A stretch of DNA of 64,000 nucleotides from CALMKX01 sp036274895. Its GTDB lineage: Bacteria > Acidobacteriota > Thermoanaerobaculia > Multivoradales > SZUA-115. Below, in pieces: positions 42,944-52,500 of this stretch (within the stretch, counting starts at the first letter, position 1; each line of letters begins with the position of its first letter). Below the pieces are notes generated by a model, which was given only the letters and a program-made list of their open reading frames with translations, did not search any database and was not told the DNA's origin. A program made the position numbers and the translations under genes. Where the stretch lies: positions 342,921-406,920 of the forward strand of contig DASUEU010000037.1 in assembly GCA_036274895.1 (NCBI GenBank), read 5' to 3'.

Positions 42944-43546
42944 ATGAGTCAGCCCCCGTTGCGCCTGATCTCCCTCGTGGCCTTGACCGCGGCCCTGCTG
43001 GCGAGCAGCGCCTGTGGCAAGGTCGCTGAGGTTGCCCAGAGAGCCCAGGAAGCCAAGAGAGCCGCCCAGCCGGCCAAGCCCAAGGCACCGCCGGTGAACT
43101 ACTTCGAAGGCGACCACGCGGCCAAGGCCGTGGCCCAGCTGGCCGAGAAGCTGGGCGCACCGATCAAGGCCCTGGAGATCTCGGTCTATACGGATTCCGT
43201 CCGCCTCCAGGTCCAGGACCCCAACAAGCTCGACAACGTCGACGAGTACCGGGTGCGCAACGGCGTCGTGGGCGACCCCATACCGGTCCGGCTGTTCGGG
43301 GGGGGCAACCTGGAGGAGAACCTCTACCAGGCGTCGGACGTCCGTTTCGACTTGATCCCGCAGCTGATCACGAGAGCCGGCGAGGAGATCGATCTCGAAG
43401 GCGAAGAGATCACCCACGTCATCGTCAAGCGCCGTCTTCCGTTCAGCCGAGGGGTGCGGATCCGGGTCTTCGTCGACGGCACGCGCAAGAGCGGCAGCCT
43501 GGACGCCGACTCCGACGGCAAGGTGATCGAGATCGACCGCGGATGA
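42944..43546 (+). CDS. Lipoprotein of unknown function
   Basis: A 200-residue protein with a lipoprotein signal (L-A-S-S-A-C, Cys24). An alanine/lysine/glutamine-rich linker (25-50) leads to an alpha/beta domain (52-200) with A-L-E-I-S-V-Y-T-D-S-V-R-L-Q-V-Q-D-P and I-T-H-V-I-V-K-R-R-L-P-F. No family is recognised. GAGGAGGAG precedes the ATG by about seven bases. It is convergent with the GH57-like gene, eight bases away, and is probably not part of the following cluster. Confidence 0.75.
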   Translation: MSQPPLRLISLVALTAALLASSACGKVAEVAQRAQEAKRAAQPAKPKAPPVNYFEGDHAAKAVAQLAEKLGAPIKALEISVYTDSVRLQVQDPNKLDNVDEYRVRNGVVGDPIPVRLFGGGNLEENLYQASDVRFDLIPQLITRAGEEIDLEGEEITHVIVKRRLPFSRGVRIRVFVDGTRKSGSLDADSDGKVIEIDRG

Positions 43547-43554
43547 CCCGAGCG

Positions 43555-44889
43555 TCAGGCTGGCACGGCTTGGGCGACGCAGGCGGGGCTCAGAGCGGCC
43601 AGCTCGGCCTCGAACCACGGCGCCGGGGGCGTCCCCGTGACGCTCTCGGTCCGGGCCAGGGCGGCGCGGGCGGCGGCCAGGTTGTTGCGCACCTCCAGGC
43701 GATCCCACCGGCCATGGAACCAGGCGCAGGAGGCGAACATCCGGTGGCGTAGCCACTGGCCCTCGATCAGGTGGCGCAGCCGGGTGAGCTGCTTGGGGGT
43801 GAGCCGGCGAGGTGCCAGCTCCGCTGCCAGTCGAGACAGGGGCCGGACTCCCAGGACGACCTCCACCGAGCGCTCGAGCACCACCTCCGGCGCGTCGAAC
43901 CAGGCCGCAGCCTCGCGCTGCCAGACCTCGTCGAGGGCGGCGGCGACCCGGACCAGCAGAGCCCGCAGGGGAGCCTTCCAGCCGGACTCCTGGCTGCAGG
44001 GGCAGTCCCCCGCCCACCGGAGGACGCCGTGGTGACAGCTCCAGGACGTGGGCTCCCTCAGGCTGATCGTCCGCTGAGGGGGGTGCTGGTCGAGGTAGCT
44101 CTCGAGGGTGGTCACGGCGAAGGCGGCGTCGGGCGCCGCATGGCGCAGCAGGTGGCGCAGAAAGTACTCCCGGTGCCGCTGGTGGTGACCGTAGAGCTCA
44201 CCGTCGGTGGCGAGCAGGACGAGACCGCGCCGGCCGTGACGCCGCTCCGAGTAGCGGCGCAGCGGGGCCAGCAGGTGGGCTGCGAAGGCGTCGGCGTTGA
44301 TGCTGGCCCCGGGATCGAAGGACAGCCGACCCGACAGGGCTCCGTGGTAGAAGCAGGCGGCGATCCGCCGCCCCCCCGGCAGCTCCACCCAGTAGGGCTC
44401 GAAGGGGTCGAGATGCTCGACGGCCGCCTGCCAGGGGGCGAGGATCGTGAATTCGAAGCCCTGCTCGGCGGCGACCCGCAGAGTCTCGGTGTCCGCGGCC
44501 GTCTCGGGCAGCCAGAGCCCCCGAGGGCGGCGACCGAAGCGGTGCTCGAAATCGGCTCGGCCCCAGGCCATCTGGAGCTCCTTCTCCCGCCGGGTGGCGA
44601 GGGGCAGGATGGTGTGGTGATAGCTCTGCGCCAGCCCTCCCCCCGAGGCGGCGATGCGCTGCCAGGTGCGCGGTGCGTGGCGGGCCAGCCAGGAAACCAG
44701 GGTCGGCCCGATGTCGAAGGACATGCGGTCGAAGTTGCCGAGTGCCGCATTCGGCAGGTAGCACTCGGCGGTGATCTTCTCGTTGAAGCTGGCGTAGGGA
44801 TCCGCCCCCTCCTCGGGGGGGATCTCGCCGGTGGTCGGCTCTTCGCGGGGCGGCTGGTAGAAGTGACCGTGGACGACGAGGCAGGTCAC
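43555..44889 (-). CDS. GH57-like (DUF3536-associated) glycoside hydrolase, short form
   Basis: A 444-residue protein with the GH57 N terminus V-V-H-G-H-F-Y-Q-P-P-R-E-E-P, then A-E-C-Y-L-P-N-A, W-L-P-E-T-A-A-D (candidate nucleophile Glu) and A-T-D-G-E-L-Y-G-H-H (candidate acid Asp). These mark the GH57 subgroup usually followed by a DUF3536 domain; here the C-terminal part is shorter than the usual 800 or so residues. It probably acts on an alpha-glucan. No signal peptide. Its start overlaps the ATP-grasp gene's stop by four bases (ATGA), so it is translated from the same message. Confidence 0.87.
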   Translation of the reverse strand: MTCLVVHGHFYQPPREEPTTGEIPPEEGADPYASFNEKITAECYLPNAALGNFDRMSFDIGPTLVSWLARHAPRTWQRIAASGGGLAQSYHHTILPLATRREKELQMAWGRADFEHRFGRRPRGLWLPETAADTETLRVAAEQGFEFTILAPWQAAVEHLDPFEPYWVELPGGRRIAACFYHGALSGRLSFDPGASINADAFAAHLLAPLRRYSERRHGRRGLVLLATDGELYGHHQRHREYFLRHLLRHAAPDAAFAVTTLESYLDQHPPQRTISLREPTSWSCHHGVLRWAGDCPCSQESGWKAPLRALLVRVAAALDEVWQREAAAWFDAPEVVLERSVEVVLGVRPLSRLAAELAPRRLTPKQLTRLRHLIEGQWLRHRMFASCAWFHGRWDRLEVRNNLAAARAALARTESVTGTPPAPWFEAELAALSPACVAQAVPA

Positions 44890-46103
44890 TGGGCGTGGAT
44901 CCTCACCTTCCGTCCCACCAGGGCGAGCAGCTCGCGCAGCTGATCATAGTCAGGGTGGCGCAGCCGCACCCAGGCGTTGGCCATGTAGCCGGCCTCGACC
45001 GGCTGGGTGCTCGAGCCCAGGGGGGGGAAGTGGTAGTCGATGACCTGGTCGCCCAGGGCCTGCACCATCTCGTCGACCCCTTCGTAGGCGACGATCCGCC
45101 CGTCGCGGTCCGGCCGCAGGTTGACCAGGCCGGCGGAGAAGCGCTGGCTCGGTCGCTGGGTGGGCCGGCCGAGCACCAGGGCCGCCGCCCACTCGCGGTA
45201 GACGTCCATCTCGTTGCTGGCGCAGTAGAGGTCCCAGGCGCCGACTCCCGGGGGACGGCAGCCGATCTCGGAGAACTTGAGCCCCTTGGGGCCGAAGAAC
45301 CACTCCATGTGGGTGGCCGAGGTGTCGAGCCCGAGGGCCTCGATGACCCGGCGGCCGAGGAGCTTGACCTCGTCGTAGCCGGAGGAGTGGAGCCGGTTGG
45401 TGGCGATGAAGACGGGGGAGACGTCCCGGTGGCGCATGGCCTCGAGGACGTTCGGGTAGTAGTGGGTGATGAACTCGTGGGCCACCCGGCCGCCGATGGT
45501 GATGGTGTCGAAGAAGCCCTCGTGCCCCTCGATGAACTCCTCGATGGCCACCGACTTGCCGGCCCCCACCCCGGCCTCCTGGAGCGCGGTGGTCAGCTCG
45601 GCGTCGGACTCCACCCGAGAGGTCCCGGAGGCGCCGGCCGCGTCGCGCGGCTTGACGATCAGGGGATAGCCCGTCTCGTTGGCGAAGGCGAGCCCCTCTT
45701 CGAGGCTGTCCGCGCCCGTCGAGCGGGCGCAGGGGATGGCGTGGCGGCGCAGGAACTCCTTCATCGCCGGCTTGTCCCGGCAGAGGAAGGTGGTGGCGAC
45801 CGAGGTGCCCGGGATGCCGCAGGCCTCCCGCACCCGGGCGACGTTCATCACGTGCGCTTCGACGGTCGCCTCCAGGCGGTCCACCCAGCCGCGGCGCTGG
45901 AGACGCCGGACCGCCTCGATCATCGACTCCTCGTGGACCACCGATCGAACCTGCTCGAAGTCCGACAAGACCCCCTTCAAATCGCCCAGGGCGTCCGCGG
46001 GGTACTCCGAGATGGCGCTCACCTTCGCGCCTACTTCGGATAGTGCTTTGAGGAACTTACGCTGATTTGACGGGAACGCCGGCTCGACGAAGATGACGTG
46101 CAT
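44886..46103 (-). CDS. ATP-grasp ligase, first of two in a cluster
   Basis: A 405-residue ATP-grasp enzyme. Features are an N-terminal Rossmann-like domain (M-H-V-I-F-V-E-P-A-F-P-S-N-Q), the ATP-binding loop P-L-I-V-K-P-R-D-A-A-G-A-S-G-T, V-A-I-E-E-F-I-E-G-H-E-G and the metal site E-W-F-F-G-P...F-S-E-I-G-C-R-P-P-G. Such enzymes join an acyl phosphate to an amine or amino acid. Substrates cannot be told. It overlaps the GH57-like gene downstream (ATGA) and is divergent from the S51-like gene, leaving 60 bases. GGAAG lies about six bases before its ATG. Confidence 0.88.
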   Translation of the reverse strand: MHVIFVEPAFPSNQRKFLKALSEVGAKVSAISEYPADALGDLKGVLSDFEQVRSVVHEESMIEAVRRLQRRGWVDRLEATVEAHVMNVARVREACGIPGTSVATTFLCRDKPAMKEFLRRHAIPCARSTGADSLEEGLAFANETGYPLIVKPRDAAGASGTSRVESDAELTTALQEAGVGAGKSVAIEEFIEGHEGFFDTITIGGRVAHEFITHYYPNVLEAMRHRDVSPVFIATNRLHSSGYDEVKLLGRRVIEALGLDTSATHMEWFFGPKGLKFSEIGCRPPGVGAWDLYCASNEMDVYREWAAALVLGRPTQRPSQRFSAGLVNLRPDRDGRIVAYEGVDEMVQALGDQVIDYHFPPLGSSTQPVEAGYMANAWVRLRHPDYDQLRELLALVGRKVRIHAQ

Positions 46104-46148
46104 GGCAGCTTCCGTGAAGGAGGTTTCGCCCCCGGAGGGCGGCGCGGG

Positions 46149-46154
46149 GATAAT
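46149..46154 (+). promoter_or_regulatory. Candidate -10 (GATAAT) before the S51-like gene
   Basis: GATAAT ends nine bases before the ATG at 46164 with no Shine-Dalgarno in between. It would give a leaderless or nearly leaderless message for the rightward half of the ATP-grasp cluster. Confidence 0.4.
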
Positions 46155-46163
46155 ACACCGCCG

Positions 46164-47102
46164 ATGGCACGCACGATCGTCCTCCTGGGGCCCCAGCGGC
46201 TCCATCCCATCCTGGTCACCGCCTTCGACGAGCTGGGCCTCGAAGGGCCCATCGCGACCGTCACGGCGGGGTGGCAGGAGCGTGAGGCAGAGGTCGAGGA
46301 GATGCGCGAGCACCTGGGGCGTCCGGTGGTCAACCTGCGCCTCTATGCCCGGGCCGAGCAGCTCTTCGGCGATGATCCGAAGCTCGCTCAGCTCTACCAC
46401 CAGCGCCAGGAGCGGCTGAGGGACCTCCAGGAGCTGTACCGCCTGCGCCTGGCCGACGCCCTGCGCACCGCCCGTGAGCTGGCTCGCAAGCAGGGGGTGG
46501 AGCCCTCCTTGATCGAGCCTGAGCGCCAGGCGGCCATCGACGCGGTGCGCCAGCTCGACGCCCACCACCTCGAGCGAATCCGGGGAATCCACGAGGACTT
46601 CGATGCGGCGGCCAGACCCTTCGACCGCCCGGCGCTGCTGCGCTTGCGCACGGCGATGGCCAAGGAGCTGGCGGGCACCACCGCGCTCGCCATCGCCGGC
46701 GGACACGTGGCGGTGCTGCTGAACCGCCTGCGGCTCTTCGGGGTGCTCGACCTCGCGCCCCGCCACCCCGTCTTCGCCTGGTCGGCAGGGGCGATGGCCC
46801 TCGGGCCGCGGGTCGTGCTCTTCCACGACAATCCACCCCAGGGACCCGGCGACGCCGAGGTGCTCGAGCGCGGCCTCGGCCTCTTCGACGACGTCCTGGC
46901 CCTACCCCACGCCAGCAAGCGCCTGGCCCTGGAGGATCCGGTTCTGGTGGCCCTCTTCGCCCGCCGCTTCGCGCCCTTGACGGCGGTGGCCTTCGACCCC
47001 AAGACTCGGCTGGTGCGACGTGCCGGCGGCAACTGGAAGCCCCTGCCCGAGACCCGACGCCTGAGCGAGGACGGCGCGGTGGTGGCGATCACGGAACGCT
47101 GA
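46164..47102 (+). CDS. Class I glutamine-amidotransferase-like / peptidase S51-like protein
   Basis: A 312-residue protein with a flavodoxin-like N terminus (I-V-L-L-G-P-Q-R), a helical insertion (60-150) and a nucleophile elbow F-A-W-S-A-G-A-M-A-L with Ser207. That W-S-A-G-A motif is typical of peptidase S51 (dipeptidase E, cyanophycinase) and related GATase-like proteins. I-A-G-G-H-V-A and V-V-L-F-H-D-N-P-P complete the pattern. It could cut a peptide or isopeptide product of the ATP-grasp enzymes. Its stop and the esterase start overlap as TGATG, so they are coupled. Confidence 0.8.
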   Translation: MARTIVLLGPQRLHPILVTAFDELGLEGPIATVTAGWQEREAEVEEMREHLGRPVVNLRLYARAEQLFGDDPKLAQLYHQRQERLRDLQELYRLRLADALRTARELARKQGVEPSLIEPERQAAIDAVRQLDAHHLERIRGIHEDFDAAARPFDRPALLRLRTAMAKELAGTTALAIAGGHVAVLLNRLRLFGVLDLAPRHPVFAWSAGAMALGPRVVLFHDNPPQGPGDAEVLERGLGLFDDVLALPHASKRLALEDPVLVALFARRFAPLTAVAFDPKTRLVRRAGGNWKPLPETRRLSEDGAVVAITER

Positions 47103-48238
47103 TGCTCGCCATCCACGAGCTCGAAAGCCGCAAGAAGCGGCTGACCAAGAAGGCGATCGAGGAGTTCCTCGAGGCGCGCCGCTTTCCCCTGGTGGAAGGG
47201 CCGTCCGTCACCTTCGTCTACCACGGCGCGGCGGACAACGTCCTGCTCCAGCATTTCATCTACGGCCTGCCGACCTCGAGGCCGTTCAAGCGCATTGCCG
47301 GCTCGGACCTGTGGTACCTGGTGCTCGAGGTCCCGCCCGAGTCCCGCTTCGAGTACAAGTTCGACATCGTCCACGGCAGCGCCCACCAGTGGATCCGAGA
47401 TCCACTCAACCCCCTGACCGCGCGCGACCCCTTCGGCGCCAACTCGGTCGCCACGACCGGCAGCTATGAGCGGCCGGATTGGAGCTTTTTCGATCCCGAG
47501 GCGCGGCCCGGCTCCTACGAGGATCACCACCTGCGCAGCAAGGTGCTCGGCCGGCGCCAGGGCGTGAAGGTCTACCTGCCGGCCCGCTTCCGCCACACCC
47601 GCCGCTATCCCCTGCTGGTCGTCCACGACGGTGAGGACTACCTCAACTACGCCAGTCTCGGCACCGTGCTCGACAACCTGATCCACCGAATGGAGGTGGC
47701 TCCGATGGTGGTGGCGTTGATCAGCTCGCCACGGCGCCTGGCCGAGTACGCGGCGGATCCGGCGCATGGCCGCTTCGTGGTCGAGGAGTTGCTGCCGTTC
47801 CTCGAGAAGGAGTACCCCCTGGACGCCCGCCCGGAGGCCCGCGGCCTGATGGGGGCGAGCTTCGGCGGTGTAGCCTCCCTGTCGACGGCCTGGCGTCACC
47901 CGGGCGTCTTCGGCCGGCTGCTCTTGCAGTCCGGCTCCTTCGCCTTCACCGACATCGGCCATCACAAGCGGGGGCCGGCCTTCGATCCGGTGGTGGCCTG
48001 GGTGAACGAGTTCCGGGACCGCCCCGGACGGCCGGCCCAGAAGGTCTTCGTCTCCTGCGGCACCTACGAGTCCCTGATCTACGAGAACCGCTCTCTGGTG
48101 CCCCTGCTCCAGGCCACCGGCATGGAGGTACGCTACGCCGAGGCCCGCGACGGTCACAACTGGGAGAACTGGCGGGACCGGCTGCGCCAGGCGCTGACCT
48201 GGCTCTTCCCCGGACCTCTTTGGATGATCTATGAGTAG
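47102..48238 (+). CDS. Alpha/beta-hydrolase esterase (enterochelin-esterase-like)
   Basis: A 378-residue protein. Residues 30-130 form an early-set/CBM48-like beta domain (V-T-F-V-Y-H-G-A-A-D and W-Y-L-V-L-E-V-P-P). Residues 145-375 are a putative-esterase domain with Y-P-L-L-V-V-H-D-G-E-D-Y, the nucleophile elbow M-G-A-S-F-G-G (Ser253) and a C-terminal G-H-N-W-E-N-W (catalytic His). Fes-type enzymes hydrolyse ester-linked natural products, so a role in product processing is plausible. Coupled to the S51-like gene by TGATG; the second ATP-grasp gene starts 44 bases later. Confidence 0.87.
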   Translation: MLAIHELESRKKRLTKKAIEEFLEARRFPLVEGPSVTFVYHGAADNVLLQHFIYGLPTSRPFKRIAGSDLWYLVLEVPPESRFEYKFDIVHGSAHQWIRDPLNPLTARDPFGANSVATTGSYERPDWSFFDPEARPGSYEDHHLRSKVLGRRQGVKVYLPARFRHTRRYPLLVVHDGEDYLNYASLGTVLDNLIHRMEVAPMVVALISSPRRLAEYAADPAHGRFVVEELLPFLEKEYPLDARPEARGLMGASFGGVASLSTAWRHPGVFGRLLLQSGSFAFTDIGHHKRGPAFDPVVAWVNEFRDRPGRPAQKVFVSCGTYESLIYENRSLVPLLQATGMEVRYAEARDGHNWENWRDRLRQALTWLFPGPLWMIYE

Positions 48239-48282
48239 GAACGGCACTGCCACGCGTTCCTACGAGAAAGGACGCTAGGACC

Positions 48283-49533
48283 ATGGCGAACGTCACGAAG
48301 TGGATCGGCCTGTCGCTGGGTGCGGACCTCTGCTGGCCCCTCTGCTACGAAGAGATCATGAAGCGCCTGAAGCTCAAGATCCCGATCGGCGGCGACACCC
48401 TGGACTTCGCCGTCGAGCGGGTCACCATCGAGCCCTTCGACCTGCGCCAGTCGGTCAAGTACAGCCTGGTGGTGGACCGCGTCACCCACTGGTACCACAC
48501 CAGCCGCGAGTGGATCAAAAAAGGGGTCATCATGAATGACCTCTACGTCCTCAACAACCCCTGGGCGATCCAGTCGATGGAGAAGCACTCCACCTACTGC
48601 GCCATGATGCGATTGGGCTTGCCGGTCCCGGACACCTGGATGCTGCCGCCCAAGGAGTACGAGCCGACCGACGACCTGCAGGTGACGCTCGAGCGCTACG
48701 CCAAGCTCTTCAGTCTGCGGGAGATCGGCGAGAAGGTCGGCTACCCGCTGTTCATGAAGCCTTACGACGGCGGAGCCTGGAAGGGCGTCTCCCGCATCGA
48801 GGACGCCGATGCTCTGCGTGATGCCTACGAGGGCAGCGGCAAGAACGTGATGCACCTGCAGAAGGCCGTGGCGAACTTCGACCTCTTCGTGCGAGCCATC
48901 GGTCTCGGACCGCAGGTGCGTTGCATCCGCTACAACCCCTCGGCGCCGCTGCACGCTCGCTACGAGGTGGGCTTCAACTTCCTCAGCGGGGAGGAGGCCC
49001 AGCTGCTGTCGGATTACACCTTGACCATCAACAGCTTCTTCGGCTGGGACTTCAACTCCTGCGAGTCCCTGCGCCAGGACGGCGTGTTCTACCCCATCGA
49101 CTTCGCCAACGCCTGCCCGGACTCGCAGGTGACCTCGTTGCATTACCACTTCCCGTGGCTGGTCAAGGCCCAGCTGCGCTGGAGCATTTTCTGTGCTGCA
49201 ACGGGCCGCAAGATGAGGAAGACTCTCGACTGGGAGCCCTACTACGCGATCGCCGATCGGTCGGACCTGTCGTTCCGGGAAAAGCTTTCCGGCTACGCGA
49301 GAATCGCCGCCGAGCGCTTCGAGTCGGATCGTTTCGAGGATTTCTGTGCCCAGCACCTGGCCCACCTGGACGAGGTGGCGTGGGAGTTCTTCGGCACCGA
49401 CAAGGCCAAGGATGCGGTGCGCAGCAAGGTGGCGGCCCTCTTCCCTCCCCATGAGATCGACGAGTTCACGGAGCATTTCTGGGGGCTCATCCAGTTCTGG
49501 CGCAAGACCGAGGCGGATCGGCTGCGCGAGTAG
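48283..49533 (+). CDS. ATP-grasp-like protein, second of the cluster
   Basis: A 416-residue protein. The central part has ATP-grasp features: N-D-L-Y-V-L-N-N-P-W-A-I-Q-S-M-E-K, G-Y-P-L-F-M-K-P-Y-D-G-G-A-W-K-G-V-S, V-M-H-L-Q-K and the late acidic pair in V-F-Y-P-I-D-F-A-N. The conserved K-P-Y-D-G-G loop is the nucleotide-binding K-P glycine-rich turn. The N-terminal domain (1-90) and C-terminal helical domain (330-416) are not recognised. It completes a two-ligase, two-hydrolase set with its neighbours. The M1 peptidase gene begins nine bases downstream and may be co-transcribed. Confidence 0.82.
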   Translation: MANVTKWIGLSLGADLCWPLCYEEIMKRLKLKIPIGGDTLDFAVERVTIEPFDLRQSVKYSLVVDRVTHWYHTSREWIKKGVIMNDLYVLNNPWAIQSMEKHSTYCAMMRLGLPVPDTWMLPPKEYEPTDDLQVTLERYAKLFSLREIGEKVGYPLFMKPYDGGAWKGVSRIEDADALRDAYEGSGKNVMHLQKAVANFDLFVRAIGLGPQVRCIRYNPSAPLHARYEVGFNFLSGEEAQLLSDYTLTINSFFGWDFNSCESLRQDGVFYPIDFANACPDSQVTSLHYHFPWLVKAQLRWSIFCAATGRKMRKTLDWEPYYAIADRSDLSFREKLSGYARIAAERFESDRFEDFCAQHLAHLDEVAWEFFGTDKAKDAVRSKVAALFPPHEIDEFTEHFWGLIQFWRKTEADRLRE

Positions 49534-49542
49534 GAGACCGGC

Positions 49543-52500
49543 ATGACGCGTCGTTGCGCGATCGTCGTCAGTTTCGCTGCCTGCTTCGCTCTGCCGGCAC
49601 TGGGGCAAGGTCCAGATCCCTCGGCCCTGCTCGCCGAGATCGACGCAACGACGCTCTCCGGCGCGCCGCGGGTGGTCACCCGGTTGAGCCTGGCGGCCGG
49701 ACCGCTCACCTTGAAGCTCGAGAAGGGAACGATCTTCCCGGCCTCGACGGTGGCCGGGCGCACCGCCGAGTTCGTCTTCCTCGGCCAGGGGCGGGTGGTG
49801 ATGGAGCCACCGGACGCCATCGAGGCTGGACAACTCGACCACTTCACCGGCAAGAAGGGGCTCGATCGACCGATTGTGAGCGCGGTCTTCGCCATCGCCC
49901 TCGACGCCGCGGCGGATGCCATCGCGAAGCGACCTGTCGCCTCCCCCTCGAGCGAGGAAGCCGCCAAGGCCGGTGAGCTCTACGGGGAGTGGAAGAAGGG
50001 CACCGAGCGGCGCCTCCTCGACGTCGACCTGGGCTTGCTGCGCGACGGCCTCGGCGACCCCGTGTTCCAGGGCTTCTTCGCCGGTCTCTTCGTCGATGCC
50101 GAGGGCGAGAAGCTGCTCTACTACCTGGACCCGGAGGATCAGGAACAGGTCAAGCTGGGCAAGTTCGTGCGCCCGGAACTGACCAAGAAGGAGGAGAAGC
50201 GGGCCGAGCGGCTGATCCACCGCGAGCAGCGCAAGGGCCGCCTCATCGGCCTCACGCTCGACGACCTCGGGCAGTGGGATACCTGGGTGTCGAGCTCTCT
50301 CGCGCGGGCCTCCGGCGAGCGGGCTCCCGGCTACTCCCGCTTGGAGCCACTGCGCTACGTACTCGACCTCAGCCTCTCGGGGCGAGAGCTCGAGGCTTCG
50401 GGCCGCGCTCGCATCGAGCTCGAGGCGGTGGCGGCCAACGCACGATTCCTCGGCCTGAAGATGCACTCGGATCTGGTGGCCAGTGCGGTCACCGACGGGG
50501 ACGGCAAGCCCCTCTTCTTTCGCCAGCGGCTGGGGCGGATCTTCGTGGCGCTGGACCGAGCCCTTGCCGCCTCCGAGACGACCACCATCGAAGTGGCCTA
50601 CTCCGGACGCCTCTTCGAGAAGGTGGAGATCGGCGACTTCGCTCTGGCCGACAGTTTCGACTGGTATCCCCATACGGGCACCGTCGATCGGGCCCGCTAC
50701 GAGGTGACCCTGCACTGGCCGGATCGGCTGGAGCTCGCCGCGGGTGGCAAGCTGATCGGGAGCGGCAAGGAGGGGGGGCAGCGCTGGGAGCGGCGCTCGA
50801 TCGAGCACGCGGCGGCGGGCTTCGGCTTCGAGGTCGGGCGCTTCACCTGGGAGACCCGCCAGGTCGGCCACGTCAAGGTGCGGGTGGCTCTGTCACCGAT
50901 CGCCTACGCCGAGCAGAAGCGATACCGCGATTATCTCCTCGACGCCTGTGAGCAGGCCCTGCCCTTTTTCGAGGAAACCTTTGGGCCTTACCCCTTCGAC
51001 GAGCTGACCCTGGCCACCACGGCGCGCCTGTACTCGCAGTCTCTACCTGGCTTCTTGAGCTTGTCGCGGGAGATGGTCTCCGAGACCACCGGGCTGTGGG
51101 GCTTGCTCGTCGGCTACGAGGACCCGCGGACGGTGATCGCCCACGAGCTGGCTCATCAGTGGTGGGGGCACGCGGTGGGCTGGGAGAGCTACCGCGATCA
51201 GTGGCTCTCCGAAGCGATGGCCAACTATGCGGCGGTGCTGTTCGCTCGAGAGAAGCTCAACAACACGCTGCGCTTCGGCGTTGGACCGACCAGCGGCTGG
51301 CAGAGCGACCTCTCCTGGCCCACGCCGTCCGGCAAGCCGGTGGAGTGGGTGGGGCCCCTGGTGCTGGGTGCGCGCCTGGACTCCAGCGAGGCCGGCGGGG
51401 TCTACACCCCGGTGGTCTACAAGAAGGGAGCCGTGGTGCTCGACACGCTGGCCCGCCAGCTCGGCGAGGACACCTTCCGCAAGGCGCTCAGGGAAGTGGT
51501 GCGGGTGGTGGATCACCGGCCGGTGTCGACGCCGGCATTCTTCGACCTGCTCGAGCGCTTGACCGGGCAAGAGCTCGACCTTTTCGTCCGCCAGTTCGTC
51601 ACCGGCGTGGGCATGCCCGAGGTCCACTACGACTATCGCTTCGAGAGAGCCGAGGACGGCCAGTGGCACGTTCGCGGCCAAGCGCAGCAGCTGATGCCGT
51701 TCGACGTCCGCTTCCAGGTGGTGGAAAGGGCGAACGGTGGGCTCGACGTCGCCCGCGTGCGTGAGCTGGTGCGGGAGGAGCCGGCGTTCGAGCTCTACGC
51801 TCCCTTCGAGATCGCCGTCTTCGATTCGGATGCGGAGAAGTCGGGCAAGAAGAAGCGCGAGAAGCTCGACCCGAAGGAAGTCGGCAACACCCGGATCCTG
51901 GGCCGTGTTCGGCTCGTGGGCCCGCTCACGGAGTTCGACATCGGCGTCGCCGACGAGCCCAAAGAGTTTTGGCTGGATGGGCGGCGCCAGGTGTTCGGCC
52001 GGTTCTTCAACCAGAAGCGCACTCCCAAGCGTGCTCTGGTCAACCGCGCCGGCGACTTGGTCTTCGCGGACGCCCCGGAGGCGGAGGAGATCTGCCGGCA
52101 GGCGCTGGCTGCCAAGCCCTTCGACGGTCCGATCTACGAGGACACGGCGAACGAGAAGGAGCTCGCCGAGGAGGCTCGGGTGGCCGATGCCCGGCTCCAC
52201 CTGCTGTTGGCCCGCCTGGCGCTCGACGGGGAGCGGCTCGATGCCGCTGAAGCCGAGCTCGCGGCAGCCGCCCGGCTGATCGACAAGGCCAATGCAGACT
52301 GGCTCGAGGATTCGCTCCTGGTCGCCCGGGCGCGCCTGGCCTGGAAGCGTAACCAACCAGAGCAGACCTTCACACTGCTCGCCGCTGCGGTGCTGGAGAA
52401 GGAGACCCTCGACAGCGCGGAGGGCTTGCTCCTGCTCGCACTCGCTGCCCACTACACGGGCAGGAAGTCCGAGTTGGAACGGACGCTCGAGAAAGCGAAG

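Noticed and set aside
48229..50871. Open - strand frame of 880 codons opposite ATP-grasp 2 and the M1 peptidase.
   Set aside because: Antisense to genes with clear active sites; the translated sequence lacks domain signals.
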